6,551 nt of DNA from UBA7239 sp035456205 (lineage in GTDB: Bacteria; Pseudomonadota; Gammaproteobacteria; Pseudomonadales; UBA7239), in the NCBI GenBank assembly GCA_035456205.1, contig DATIDQ010000178.1, forward strand, positions 1 to 6,551. The letters run 5' to 3'. Below the pieces are notes generated by a model. That model was not told where the DNA came from, did no database searches, and saw nothing but the letters and a program-made list of their open reading frames with translations. Shown here piece after piece: positions 1-6,551 of the stretch. The position numbers and the translations under genes are program-made. The stretch's first letter is position 1; each line of letters starts with the position of its first letter.

Positions 1-681
1 GTTGCCGATGGCATGGGCGGCCATGAAGCTGGTGAAGTTGCCAGCGCGATTGCCATTGAATCCATTGCCCGAAAAATCCGGCAAGGCAAGGATATTACCG
101 AAGCTATCCAGAATGCCCACCACAATATTCTTAATGGCACGCTCAAAGGCCGTGGCGCCAAGGGCATGGGCTCAACCGTAGTCGCCGTTCACTCCACCAT
201 AACGCACTACCGTATAGCCTGGGTCGGTGACAGCCGCGCCTATCTATGGACGCGTACCGGCGAGTGCAACGGTACACTCGAACAATTGACGACCGATCAC
301 TCTTACGTGCAGATGCTGGTAAAAGCGGGCGCCATTACACCGGAAGAAGCGATTAATCATCGGGACAAGAATGTCATTACCCAATGCCTTGGCTCGCTTG
401 AAATGCCGGATGTCACCGTGGATACCGTTGAGCGAGACTGGCAGCCTGGCCAATGGCTGTTACTGTGCAGTGACGGCTTGACCGACGAACTGGAAGACGG
501 ACAGATCAGTGCTGTGCTGGCCAACAGTGCCAATATTGAAATCGCTGCAGAATCGCTGCTGCGGGAAGCACTGGCCAGTGGCGGGCGTGATAACACGACC
601 ATCGCCATCATTACCCAGCAACCCCCGGCACAGGGAACTGGCAGTTTGTGGGATTCCATGGTTGGCTGGATACGGCGCTGA
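1..681 (+). CDS. PP2C-family Ser/Thr protein phosphatase (5' partial)
   Basis: Metal-dependent (Mg/Mn) phosphatase of the PP2C/PPM family, which removes phosphate from Ser/Thr in cytoplasmic proteins, usually opposing a Hanks-type kinase. The frame is open from base 1 and begins inside the first metal-binding motif, VADGMGGH (window residues 1-8, Asp3), so the ATG at 13 is internal and the true start lies upstream. Further family motifs follow in order: GMGST (55-59), VGDSRAY (75-81), the NVITQCLG segment (about 124-131), SDGLTD with metal ligand Asp158 (157-162), and GRDNTT with Asp197 (195-200). Roughly 30-40 N-terminal residues are missing compared with a typical bacterial PP2C of about 240-260 residues. 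After the catalytic core there is a short tail of about 20 residues ending in a Trp-containing stretch and two Arg. The downstream glycosyltransferase overlaps or abuts its stop. Stp1, PrpC and the type VI secretion PppA belong to this fold; no kinase or FHA gene is visible here to choose among them. Confidence 0.93.
   Translation, partial: VADGMGGHEAGEVASAIAIESIARKIRQGKDITEAIQNAHHNILNGTLKGRGAKGMGSTVVAVHSTITHYRIAWVGDSRAYLWTRTGECNGTLEQLTTDHSYVQMLVKAGAITPEEAINHRDKNVITQCLGSLEMPDVTVDTVERDWQPGQWLLLCSDGLTDELEDGQISAVLANSANIEIAAESLLREALASGGRDNTTIAIITQQPPAQGTGSLWDSMVGWIRR
650..653 (+). promoter_or_regulatory. Candidate Shine-Dalgarno for the glycosyltransferase
   Basis: GGGA lies inside the phosphatase 3' end, 8 nt before the TTG at 662. 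It is the best-spaced purine-rich site near the possible starts of the next gene. The other candidate start, TTG at 686, has only a GGA about 15 nt upstream. The match to the anti-SD sequence is short, so this is weak support for choosing 662. Confidence 0.3.
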
Positions 682-2329
682 CGCATTGAATATCCACCAG
701 CAGCAACCATCAGCATGGCCACTATTACTAGCCGCCTTTGCCGTGTTGGGAGTGAGTGGATTTTCATTACAGTTTTCCACGGGCATTGATGACGCCCACA
801 TCACCTACTTTGCCAGCCACATGTTGGCCAACCAATCTGAAATACTGAATTACAATCTCGAACGCATCGAACAAAGTTCTTCATTGCTGCACGTGATTCT
901 CGGCGCACTACTGTCAAAAATCACCGGCATGAGTGCCGTGGCAGCAGGTCGCGTTATTCCTATGCTGGCCGGTTTACTCTGCCTCCTATTGCTCAATATT
1001 TTTGCTATTCGACAGCGCCTCCAGACATGGCCGGTGATGCTGTGCGCCAGTACCAGCAGTTTTGTGTACTGGAATTTCGCAGGGCTGGAAGCGCCCTTGG
1101 CTGCACTATTATTACTGACATATATATTACTGTTGGCTGAGTGTCTGCAAAACTGCCACTGGCGCAACATCCTGTTGATAATTGCAGCGGGAACCGGCTT
1201 ACAAATGGTTCGCCCTGAAATGGTTTTATTTGCACCAGCACTGACAATCTCCACCAGTGTTTTTCTTTTTTCAAGAAAACAATCGCAAATAAAAACTGTT
1301 ATCGTCGTTTGTATTATCTCTCTTGCCTGTGCGATGAGTATCAGCCTGTGGCGACATTGGTATTTTGGTGACTGGTTTCCACAACCTGTTACAGCAAAAT
1401 CCTCTGGCATCACGTTGACGGCTATTCACAACGGACTCCAGTACGTCGCACAAATGATTACCCATCCCTGGACAACCCTGCCCGTCCTGATCGGCATCTT
1501 TGCTTCCATACACATCATGTGGCGCGCCTGGCGACATCAAGTCTCTACTGCGCTGATCAGTATGAGTATTGCTGTCATTGGTTATAGCGCATTAATTATT
1601 TTGATGGGTGGCGACTGGATGCCAGCGGGACGACTCTGGGTATACATCATCCCGCTCGCCGCCATGACTATTTCATACAGTTTTTCTATATTGCTGCCAG
1701 CAAAGTCCTTTACTCGAGCCATGGTGACTATCACTGTGTTGAATATCACAGGGCTTATTTCGCTGGCATACAGCCATATAACCAGTATCAATAATATGAT
1801 TGCAGACAGGCAAACGCACATAACATCACCTTACAGTTTTTTCGAATTGCATTCGCCAGATAACCTTTCCAATATTCCCACACTGGAATTTTTGCAGCCG
1901 CTGCTATCACAACTACTACAACGGCAACCCGGCGGTATCACGATCATGAGCGGCCAGATGGGCATGATTCCTTACCATGTATCGCTGCAATACCCCGGAA
2001 AAATCCGTTTTACAGATCGCAATGCTCTGATCGATCGCAAACTGACAGAGTGCGCCATAACACGCGATCTTCCCCGCGCACAACAAGGGCTTGATGGATT
2101 AAGCACGGTATTTTTTCTAAAGAAATCCGGGGCATTACAACAACAGTGCAATATTCAACCAGCCGATATTATTTTTGATTTGTGGTGGCATCACCTGATT
2201 CCCGAAACAACAGAGATGTTGGCGCGGCATGGCTACACAGTTGTTTTTGTCCAGCAAGGCCACACATCATCATTGCAAGACCAGCTGGTGGCTGTACGCA
2301 CAGAGCTGTGGGCTACAATTGCACACTAA
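662..2329 (+). CDS. GT-C-type polytopic membrane glycosyltransferase
   Basis: Probable inner-membrane glycosyltransferase that uses a lipid-linked sugar donor with its active site facing the periplasm. From TTG 662 it is 555 residues. Visible parts: a first membrane helix (about 19-37); then the acidic GIDDAHITY motif (41-49), where GT-C enzymes carry catalytic or metal-binding Asp; NFAGLEAPL (138-146); VRPEM (183-187); the HWYFGDWFP loop (232-240); and GGDWMPAGR (316-324). The rest of residues 75-371 is a series of about ten hydrophobic helices. Residues 372-555 are more polar, probably a periplasmic domain. This motif order (DDA, GLE-x-P, RPE, GD-x-x-P, GGDWMP-x-R) resembles bacterial arabinofuranosyl- or mannosyl-transferase-like GT-C proteins; donor and acceptor cannot be told from sequence. 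The frame stays open upstream to an ATG at 509, but that adds a non-membrane segment that only mirrors phosphatase codons. The next in-frame ATG (821) would delete the DD motif. A TTG start at 662 or 686 is therefore most likely. Confidence 0.75.
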   Translation: MAGYGADALNIHQQQPSAWPLLLAAFAVLGVSGFSLQFSTGIDDAHITYFASHMLANQSEILNYNLERIEQSSSLLHVILGALLSKITGMSAVAAGRVIPMLAGLLCLLLLNIFAIRQRLQTWPVMLCASTSSFVYWNFAGLEAPLAALLLLTYILLLAECLQNCHWRNILLIIAAGTGLQMVRPEMVLFAPALTISTSVFLFSRKQSQIKTVIVVCIISLACAMSISLWRHWYFGDWFPQPVTAKSSGITLTAIHNGLQYVAQMITHPWTTLPVLIGIFASIHIMWRAWRHQVSTALISMSIAVIGYSALIILMGGDWMPAGRLWVYIIPLAAMTISYSFSILLPAKSFTRAMVTITVLNITGLISLAYSHITSINNMIADRQTHITSPYSFFELHSPDNLSNIPTLEFLQPLLSQLLQRQPGGITIMSGQMGMIPYHVSLQYPGKIRFTDRNALIDRKLTECAITRDLPRAQQGLDGLSTVFFLKKSGALQQQCNIQPADIIFDLWWHHLIPETTEMLARHGYTVVFVQQGHTSSLQDQLVAVRTELWATIAH

Positions 2330-2396
2330 AGCAGCTTGCGTTACCTTGCCCGCCACATTCCCCTTTCATTGTTCTGCTATCCACCGAGATTTTCCT

Positions 2397-4058
2397 ATGG
2401 CCCAGTATGTTTTCACCATGAATCGCCTTGGCAAAGTCGTACCGCCGAAACGCGAAATCCTGAAAGATATCTCTCTCTCCTTTTTTCCGGGTGCCAAAAT
2501 CGGCGTACTGGGACTGAACGGCTCTGGTAAATCCACCCTGTTAAAAATCATGGCCGGGGTGGATACAGACTTTATCGGCGAAGCACGCCCGATGCCCGAC
2601 CTGAAAATCGGTTACCTGTCGCAAGAACCCGAACTGGATCCTGCCAAGGACGTACGTGGCAATGTAGAAGATGGCCTGCGTGTCCCGCTGGATGCGCTGC
2701 AGGGGTTAGATGCCGTTTATGCAGCTTATGCCGAAGAGAATGCCGACTTTGATGCATTGGCAAAAAAACAGGCCGAACTGGAAGATGTTATCCAGGCATG
2801 GGATGCCCACAATCTCGCACACAAGATGGAAGTGGCTGCCGATGCCTTGCGTCTGCCACCATGGGATGCCGATGTCACCAAACTGTCCGGCGGTGAACGT
2901 CGACGTGTAGCGCTATGTCGCTTGTTGATGTCGCGCCCGGATATGTTATTGCTCGATGAACCGACCAACCACCTTGATGCAGAATCTGTTGCGTGGCTGG
3001 AGCATTTCCTCACAGAATTTTCCGGCACCGTGGTGGCAATAACACACGACCGTTATTTCCTCGATAACGCTGCCGGCTGGATTCTGGAGCTCGATCGTGG
3101 CCGCGGTATTCCTTATGAGGGCAATTACACCTCCTGGCTGGAACAAAAAGAAGCACGCTTGCTGCAGGAAGAACGTTCAGAAAATGCACGACAGAAAACT
3201 ATCGAGCGCGAACTGGAATGGGTGCGACAGAATCCGAAAGGCCGTCACGCCAAAAACAAGGCTCGTCTTGCCCGTTTTGAAGAAATGAACACGCAGGAAT
3301 TCCAGACACGCAACGAAACTAACGAAATCTATATTCCACCCGGCCCACGTCTCGGCGACAAAGTGCTGGAAGTGGAGCATGTCAGCAAATCTTTTGGCGA
3401 TCGCATGCTGATCAATGATTTGTCATTTTCTGTACCGAAAGGTGCAATCGTTGGCATCATCGGCGGTAACGGCGCAGGAAAATCAACATTGTTCAAAATG
3501 ATCACCGGCCAGGAAAAACCGGATAGTGGCACCATCACACTGGGCGACACTGTAAAAGTCGCTTTTGTTGAACAGTCACGAGAAAAACTCGACAACAACA
3601 AAACCGTATGGGAAGCGATTTCTGACGGCCTCGATATCATAAAAATCGGCAACTATGAAGTACCGTCACGCTCCTATCTGGGCCGTTTCAACTTTAAAGG
3701 CTCAGATCAGCAGAAACGTGTAGGTGAATTATCCGGCGGAGAACGCGGCCGCTTGCAACTGGCAAGTACATTAAAAGAAGGCGGCAATTTTCTTTTGCTC
3801 GATGAGCCATCAAACGATCTCGATGTTGAAACCTTGCGCGCCCTGGAGGACGCTCTACTGAACTTTCCTGGCTGCGCCATGGTGATTTCACACGATCGCT
3901 GGTTTCTTGATCGCGTCTGCACGCATATTCTTGCTTTTGAAGGTGACAGCAGCGCAATATTTTTTGAAGGCACCTATACCGAATACGAGGCTGATCACAA
4001 AATGCGCATGGGCGACAAACAACCGACACGTATGAAATACAAGCGTTTAAAAGAATGA
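2397..4058 (+). CDS. ettA: Energy-dependent translational throttle protein EttA (ABC-F)
   Basis: ABC-F ATPase that binds the ribosomal E site and controls the first steps of elongation according to the ATP/ADP ratio; it is cytoplasmic and has no membrane domain. From ATG 2397 it is 553 residues, against about 555 for E. coli EttA. First ABC domain: Walker A GLNGSGKS (39-46), signature LSGGE (163-167), Walker B with catalytic Glu188 in LLLDEPTNHLD, and switch His218. The EttA-type arm insertion falls at about 95-140. The charged inter-domain linker (about 242-322) contains ELEWVRQ and KARLARFEE. Second domain: Walker A GGNGAGKS (356-363), LSGGE (445-449), Glu470 in LLLDEPSNDLD, His499. The start follows from the MAQYVFTM N-terminus, which matches EttA, and a GAG at 2386-2388 spaced 8 nt away. 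The frame is open upstream to 2229, but that part overlaps the previous gene and has no EttA counterpart. It is separated from the previous gene by 67 bp and overlaps the next by 4 bp. Confidence 0.97.
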   Translation: MAQYVFTMNRLGKVVPPKREILKDISLSFFPGAKIGVLGLNGSGKSTLLKIMAGVDTDFIGEARPMPDLKIGYLSQEPELDPAKDVRGNVEDGLRVPLDALQGLDAVYAAYAEENADFDALAKKQAELEDVIQAWDAHNLAHKMEVAADALRLPPWDADVTKLSGGERRRVALCRLLMSRPDMLLLDEPTNHLDAESVAWLEHFLTEFSGTVVAITHDRYFLDNAAGWILELDRGRGIPYEGNYTSWLEQKEARLLQEERSENARQKTIERELEWVRQNPKGRHAKNKARLARFEEMNTQEFQTRNETNEIYIPPGPRLGDKVLEVEHVSKSFGDRMLINDLSFSVPKGAIVGIIGGNGAGKSTLFKMITGQEKPDSGTITLGDTVKVAFVEQSREKLDNNKTVWEAISDGLDIIKIGNYEVPSRSYLGRFNFKGSDQQKRVGELSGGERGRLQLASTLKEGGNFLLLDEPSNDLDVETLRALEDALLNFPGCAMVISHDRWFLDRVCTHILAFEGDSSAIFFEGTYTEYEADHKMRMGDKQPTRMKYKRLKE

Positions 4059-5044
4059 AAACGGTAAACCTGTCGAAATCCTTGCTGTACTGGTTACTGG
4101 TTCTGCCAGTTTCCAGCATCTTGTTACTCGAAATCACTCTACAGACCGGCAGCTTTATCAACCAGCATTTCTTTACCAATAATCATCAGGAACAATGGCT
4201 GACTTCCCATTTGCGCATCGTGACCATGGGCGACTCCAACACCTATGGCCTTTATCTGGACAGCAAGGACTCCTACCCCAAGCAACTTGAGACTCTCTGG
4301 AATGCCTCCCACAAAAACCAGCAGATAGAAGTCATCAACCTCGGTTACCCCGGCGCGAACTCTTCACGCATTGTCGCCAATATCGAAGAGGTTGTTGATA
4401 CGCTTCACCCCGACTTCATTATGGTGATGATTGGCACAAATGACAGCTGGACATTGCCAATTACAGGCGCAGAAAACAGCCTTACTGATCAGCCATGGAA
4501 TATTTTTCAGTGGGTAAAGTCCCACTCAAAAATTTATCGCGCGTACTGCCTTATCACGAGAGAACCCATTGATGAAAACGAATTAAAAACAGTGACCACA
4601 TCAGACCCAAAACAAAAAGAGTCTGCAAAAGACAAACCGGCTACCATTGATTATAAAAATCTTCATCTGGATTACTCAATGACCATGAGAAGCCAGAATG
4701 ACATATTCAATCCGGACGAAAACATACAGAAAAATTTTGGAAAACTGATGAGCTATGCAGAAAAGAGCAAGCAGCGCATTATTTTTCTTACCTATGCTGC
4801 AAACAAAGGTTACTACAAGCAAGCAAACAAGATGACAAAAGAAGCCGTATCAAAGAATCAGTACCAGGATTTTATTGATATCAGCGCTGCTTTTGCAGAA
4901 TTGCAAACCCCTAAAGGGGAAGGAAATGAGTATTTTTTTCCTGACCTGCATGCAACAGCAAAAGGCAATCACCTTGTCGCTGAAACCGCCATGCAAAACC
5001 TTGAAGCAATACTACAGCTTAACCAACCCAAGGCTACGCAATGA
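4055..5044 (+). CDS. Membrane-anchored SGNH/GDSL-family hydrolase
   Basis: A 329-residue protein with the SGNH hydrolase motifs: block I MGDSNTYG (58-65) with probable nucleophile Ser61, a block II-like NLGYPGANS (95-103), block III IGTND (126-130) with oxyanion Asn129, and block V PDLHATAKGNH (296-306) supplying Asp297 and His299. The spacing is Asp-x-His rather than the classical Asp-x-x-His. Residues 9-28 form one hydrophobic helix after a Lys-containing N-terminus, which suggests an uncleaved signal anchor with the catalytic domain in the periplasm. Family members are esterases, lipases or acyl/acetyl transferases and esterases acting on lipids or glycans; the substrate here is unknown. 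A Lys/Glu-rich stretch (about 172-205) interrupts the domain between blocks III and V. The ATG sits in an ATGA overlap with the ettA stop and lacks a strong SD, so translation is probably coupled to ettA. Bases 4561-4800 are only 37 percent G+C by hand count, well below parts of ettA. Confidence 0.85.
   Translation: MKTVNLSKSLLYWLLVLPVSSILLLEITLQTGSFINQHFFTNNHQEQWLTSHLRIVTMGDSNTYGLYLDSKDSYPKQLETLWNASHKNQQIEVINLGYPGANSSRIVANIEEVVDTLHPDFIMVMIGTNDSWTLPITGAENSLTDQPWNIFQWVKSHSKIYRAYCLITREPIDENELKTVTTSDPKQKESAKDKPATIDYKNLHLDYSMTMRSQNDIFNPDENIQKNFGKLMSYAEKSKQRIIFLTYAANKGYYKQANKMTKEAVSKNQYQDFIDISAAFAELQTPKGEGNEYFFPDLHATAKGNHLVAETAMQNLEAILQLNQPKATQ
5030..5033 (+). promoter_or_regulatory. Shine-Dalgarno for cobU
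   Basis: AAGG lies 7 nt before the cobU ATG at 5041, inside the end of the SGNH hydrolase gene. It supports the ATG that forms the ATGA overlap with the upstream stop codon. Confidence 0.5.
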
Positions 5045-5547
5045 AACATCTGATTCTTGGTGGCACTCGCTCCGGCAAAAGCCATTTTGCTGAAAAACAG
5101 GCAATGATTACCGGAAAAAATTTGATTTATGTCGCGACAGCCGAGGCGCTGGATGACGAGATGCACGCGAGGATTGTCCATCACCAACAATCACGTACTG
5201 GCAACTGGATCACCGTTGAAGAACCATTAGCACTGGCGGCAACGTTGCAACGCGAAGCAGCAAATGATCGCTGTATATTGGTAGATTGCCTCACACTCTG
5301 GCTCACAAACCTGCTGTTATCTGACGAAGAGAGTTTTCAGCGTGAACATGCAGCTTTGCTGAACATACTGCCCGATTTGTCAGGCGATATTATATTTGTC
5401 AGCAACGAGGTGGGCACAGGTATTGTTGCAGCTGATCCTCTGTCACGACGCTTTGTCGATGAAGCAGGAAGATTGCACCAGGCATTGGCGAAAAATTGCG
5501 ATAAGGTCACGCTGGTTGTTGCTGGCCTGCCCCTTTCTCTTAAATAA
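5041..5547 (+). CDS. cobU: Adenosylcobinamide kinase / adenosylcobinamide-phosphate guanylyltransferase
   Basis: Bifunctional cytoplasmic enzyme of the cobalamin nucleotide-loop pathway (CobU, called CobP in Pseudomonas). It phosphorylates adenosylcobinamide and then transfers GMP to make adenosylcobinamide-GDP, the substrate of cobalamin synthase CobS. The 168-residue product has an N-terminal P-loop GGTRSGKS (7-14), then LDDEMHARIVHH (37-48), where His47 aligns with the guanylylated His46 of Salmonella CobU. It continues with VDCLTLWLTNLL (81-92) and the family-specific VSNEVGTGIV (120-129) followed by RRFVDEAGRLHQ (136-147). The length is slightly below the 180 residues of Salmonella CobU but all motifs are present, so it should be active. 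Its ATG overlaps the upstream stop by 4 bp, so it is the last gene of the ettA-SGNH-cobU run. No other cobalamin gene and no cobalamin riboswitch is visible beside it; partners such as cobS, cobT or cobC must lie elsewhere. Confidence 0.96.
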   Translation: MKHLILGGTRSGKSHFAEKQAMITGKNLIYVATAEALDDEMHARIVHHQQSRTGNWITVEEPLALAATLQREAANDRCILVDCLTLWLTNLLLSDEESFQREHAALLNILPDLSGDIIFVSNEVGTGIVAADPLSRRFVDEAGRLHQALAKNCDKVTLVVAGLPLSLK

Positions 5548-5549
5548 AA

Positions 5550-6551
5550 TCAGCTGGCCGGGCGAACTCCAATAGTGATAGCAGCAACACCAGCCTGATT
5601 ACCACGCAAGAAACGCACATCCACTTTTTCTCCCGGCTGCGCATGAGCAATTCGCTTCATGCCTGAACGCGTGGCCGTGGCTGGCACATCATCAAAATGG
5701 GTAATGACATCGCCCGGTAACAAACCGGCCAATGCTGCAGGGCCATCCCGATAAATATTACGTACAACAATCCCTTGTCCCGGTGTCAAACCTAAACGAC
5801 GTGCTGAATATTCCGGCAGAGCTTGTGATTCAATACCGATCCACCCGCGCACGACATGCCCATATTGCACAATGTCATCCAGCACTTTACGCGCTGTATC
5901 GGAAGGAACCGCGTAGCCAATGCCCACCGAACCACCTGTCGGGCTTTGAATCGCTGTATTGATGCCGATCAGATTACCTGTGGCATCAACCAATGCCCCG
6001 CCTGAATTACCCTGATTAATCGCTGCATCCGTTTGCAAATAATTTTCCTGAATACTCAACTCAAGACCATAACGTGCAGCTGCTGAAATAATACCTTGTG
6101 TCACCGTCTGCCCGATGCCGAAAGGGTTGCCAATGGCCAAGACGACATCACCAATTCGTGCATGCTGTGGATCACCAAAACTAATCGAGGACAGATCCGG
6201 CAAATTAATCTTTAGCACTGCAAGATCCGTTTCCCTGTCCATACCTACCAGTTCAGCTTCTGCGTCACGGCCATCGCGCAAACTCACCAGAATTTCATCT
6301 GCATCAGCAATCACATGATAATTGGTCAGCACATAGCCATCTGACCGCACCACAACACCGGAACCCAATGAACCTTCAACACGCTCCTGTTTTGAAATAT
6401 TCCCTTCGAGCAGTTTCTGCAATAGCGGTGTATTTTTGCGAGTAAAAACATTGACGACTGCCGGCATCGCTTTCTCAACGGCATCAGCATAGGAAAGCAC
6501 CGGTGCCGCATCCCGCTGGAGCGCTGGCGTTGCAGCTTTGATTGCCGCAAT
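5550..6551 (-). CDS. degS: DegS/AlgW-type periplasmic serine protease (5' partial)
   Basis: Trypsin-like S1C (HtrA-family) protease with one PDZ domain, the architecture of DegS/AlgW. These inner-membrane-anchored proteases sense misfolded outer-membrane proteins and cut anti-sigma factor RseA/MucA to release the extracytoplasmic sigma factor. The frame is open to the right edge, giving 333 residues here. The GTG at 6500 is probably internal, because family members carry an N-terminal membrane helix and a short linker before this point. Counting from that GTG: YADAVEKAMPAVVNVF (4-19), catalytic His62 in LTNYHV, Asp92 in RETDLAVL, Ser166 in QGNSGGALV, then the PDZ domain (about 219-310) opening with RGWIGIE. 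WIGI replaces the YIGI loop of E. coli DegS, as I recall from AlgW proteins. Only one PDZ domain follows the protease domain before the stop, which argues against DegP/DegQ/MucD. The gene is convergent with cobU, with 2 bp between stop codons. Assignment to DegS rather than another single-PDZ HtrA paralogue rests on architecture and general similarity. Confidence 0.88.
   Translation of the reverse strand: MAAIKAATPALQRDAAPVLSYADAVEKAMPAVVNVFTRKNTPLLQKLLEGNISKQERVEGSLGSGVVVRSDGYVLTNYHVIADADEILVSLRDGRDAEAELVGMDRETDLAVLKINLPDLSSISFGDPQHARIGDVVLAIGNPFGIGQTVTQGIISAAARYGLELSIQENYLQTDAAINQGNSGGALVDATGNLIGINTAIQSPTGGSVGIGYAVPSDTARKVLDDIVQYGHVVRGWIGIESQALPEYSARRLGLTPGQGIVVRNIYRDGPAALAGLLPGDVITHFDDVPATATRSGMKRIAHAQPGEKVDVRFLRGNQAGVAAITIGVRPAS

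Noticed and set aside
1155..1161. GCCACTG, matching the conserved core of a cobalamin-riboswitch B12 box, in the same window as cobU
   Set aside because: It lies inside the glycosyltransferase coding region, nearly 4 kb from cobU, without the other conserved riboswitch segments. A 7-mer match is expected by chance.
850..1413. 187-codon open frame on the minus strand opposite the glycosyltransferase
   Set aside because: The plus-strand frame has clear membrane helices and GT-C motifs over the same bases; the minus frame shows no domain or plausible start context.
2284..2291. GCTGGTGG, identical to the E. coli Chi recombination octamer
   Set aside because: A single copy in coding sequence, and the host's Chi sequence is unknown. 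No claim can be made from one octamer.
2299..2310. CACAGAGCTGTG inverted repeat near the glycosyltransferase stop, considered as a terminator
   Set aside because: The arms are 5 bp with only a 2-nt loop, it lies within the gene, and no T-run follows.
2330..2396. Possible sigma70 promoter for ettA in the 67-bp gap (TTGCCC at 2346 and TGCTAT at 2375)
   Set aside because: The spacing is too long and the -10 matches only three of six consensus bases, so it does not support a call.
2229..2396. Upstream in-frame extension of ettA by 56 codons
   Set aside because: It overlaps the end of the glycosyltransferase gene, has no counterpart in EttA, and the MAQYVFTM start at 2397 fits the family length.
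3694..4179. 161-codon open frame on the minus strand across the ettA end
   Set aside because: It is antisense to strongly conserved ettA sequence, has no recognisable motif, and its composition is that of a shadow frame.

Overview
The window looks like ordinary chromosomal DNA from a gammaproteobacterium. The main evidence is an EttA protein that aligns nearly end to end with the enterobacterial protein as I remember it, a DegS/AlgW-type periplasmic protease, and a CobU of the Pseudomonas/Salmonella type. The lineage is probably in or near the Pseudomonadales/Cellvibrionales, but that is inference and I cannot name a genus. There are no rRNA or tRNA genes, insertion sequences, CRISPR arrays or phage genes. 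Coding density is close to 100 percent, and the largest gap between genes is 67 bp.

Layout on the plus strand: (1) The 3' three quarters of a PP2C-type Ser/Thr protein phosphatase, cut by the left edge (1-681). (2) A polytopic GT-C-type membrane glycosyltransferase that overlaps or abuts the phosphatase and must start at a non-ATG codon (about 662-2329). (3) ettA, the ABC-F translation factor (2397-4058). (4) A membrane-anchored SGNH/GDSL-family hydrolase (4055-5044). (5) cobU, for cobinamide salvage and nucleotide-loop assembly (5041-5547). Genes 3, 4 and 5 are joined by two 4-bp ATGA stop/start overlaps, so they are almost certainly one translationally coupled operon. All five genes may be co-transcribed, since no convincing terminator or promoter appears in the 67-bp gap before ettA.

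On the minus strand, a DegS/AlgW-type trypsin-like protease with one PDZ domain (5550 to the right edge) converges on cobU, with only 2 bp between the two stop codons. Its N-terminus, where the membrane anchor would be, lies outside the window.

Functionally the genes are a mixture: signalling (phosphatase), envelope glycan chemistry (glycosyltransferase and possibly the SGNH hydrolase), translation control (EttA), cobalamin assembly (CobU) and envelope stress sensing (DegS). The least understood pieces are the glycosyltransferase and the SGNH hydrolase, which flank ettA and might act on the same surface glycan. I see no strong evidence for a new multi-gene system. The findings below are modest and scored that way.
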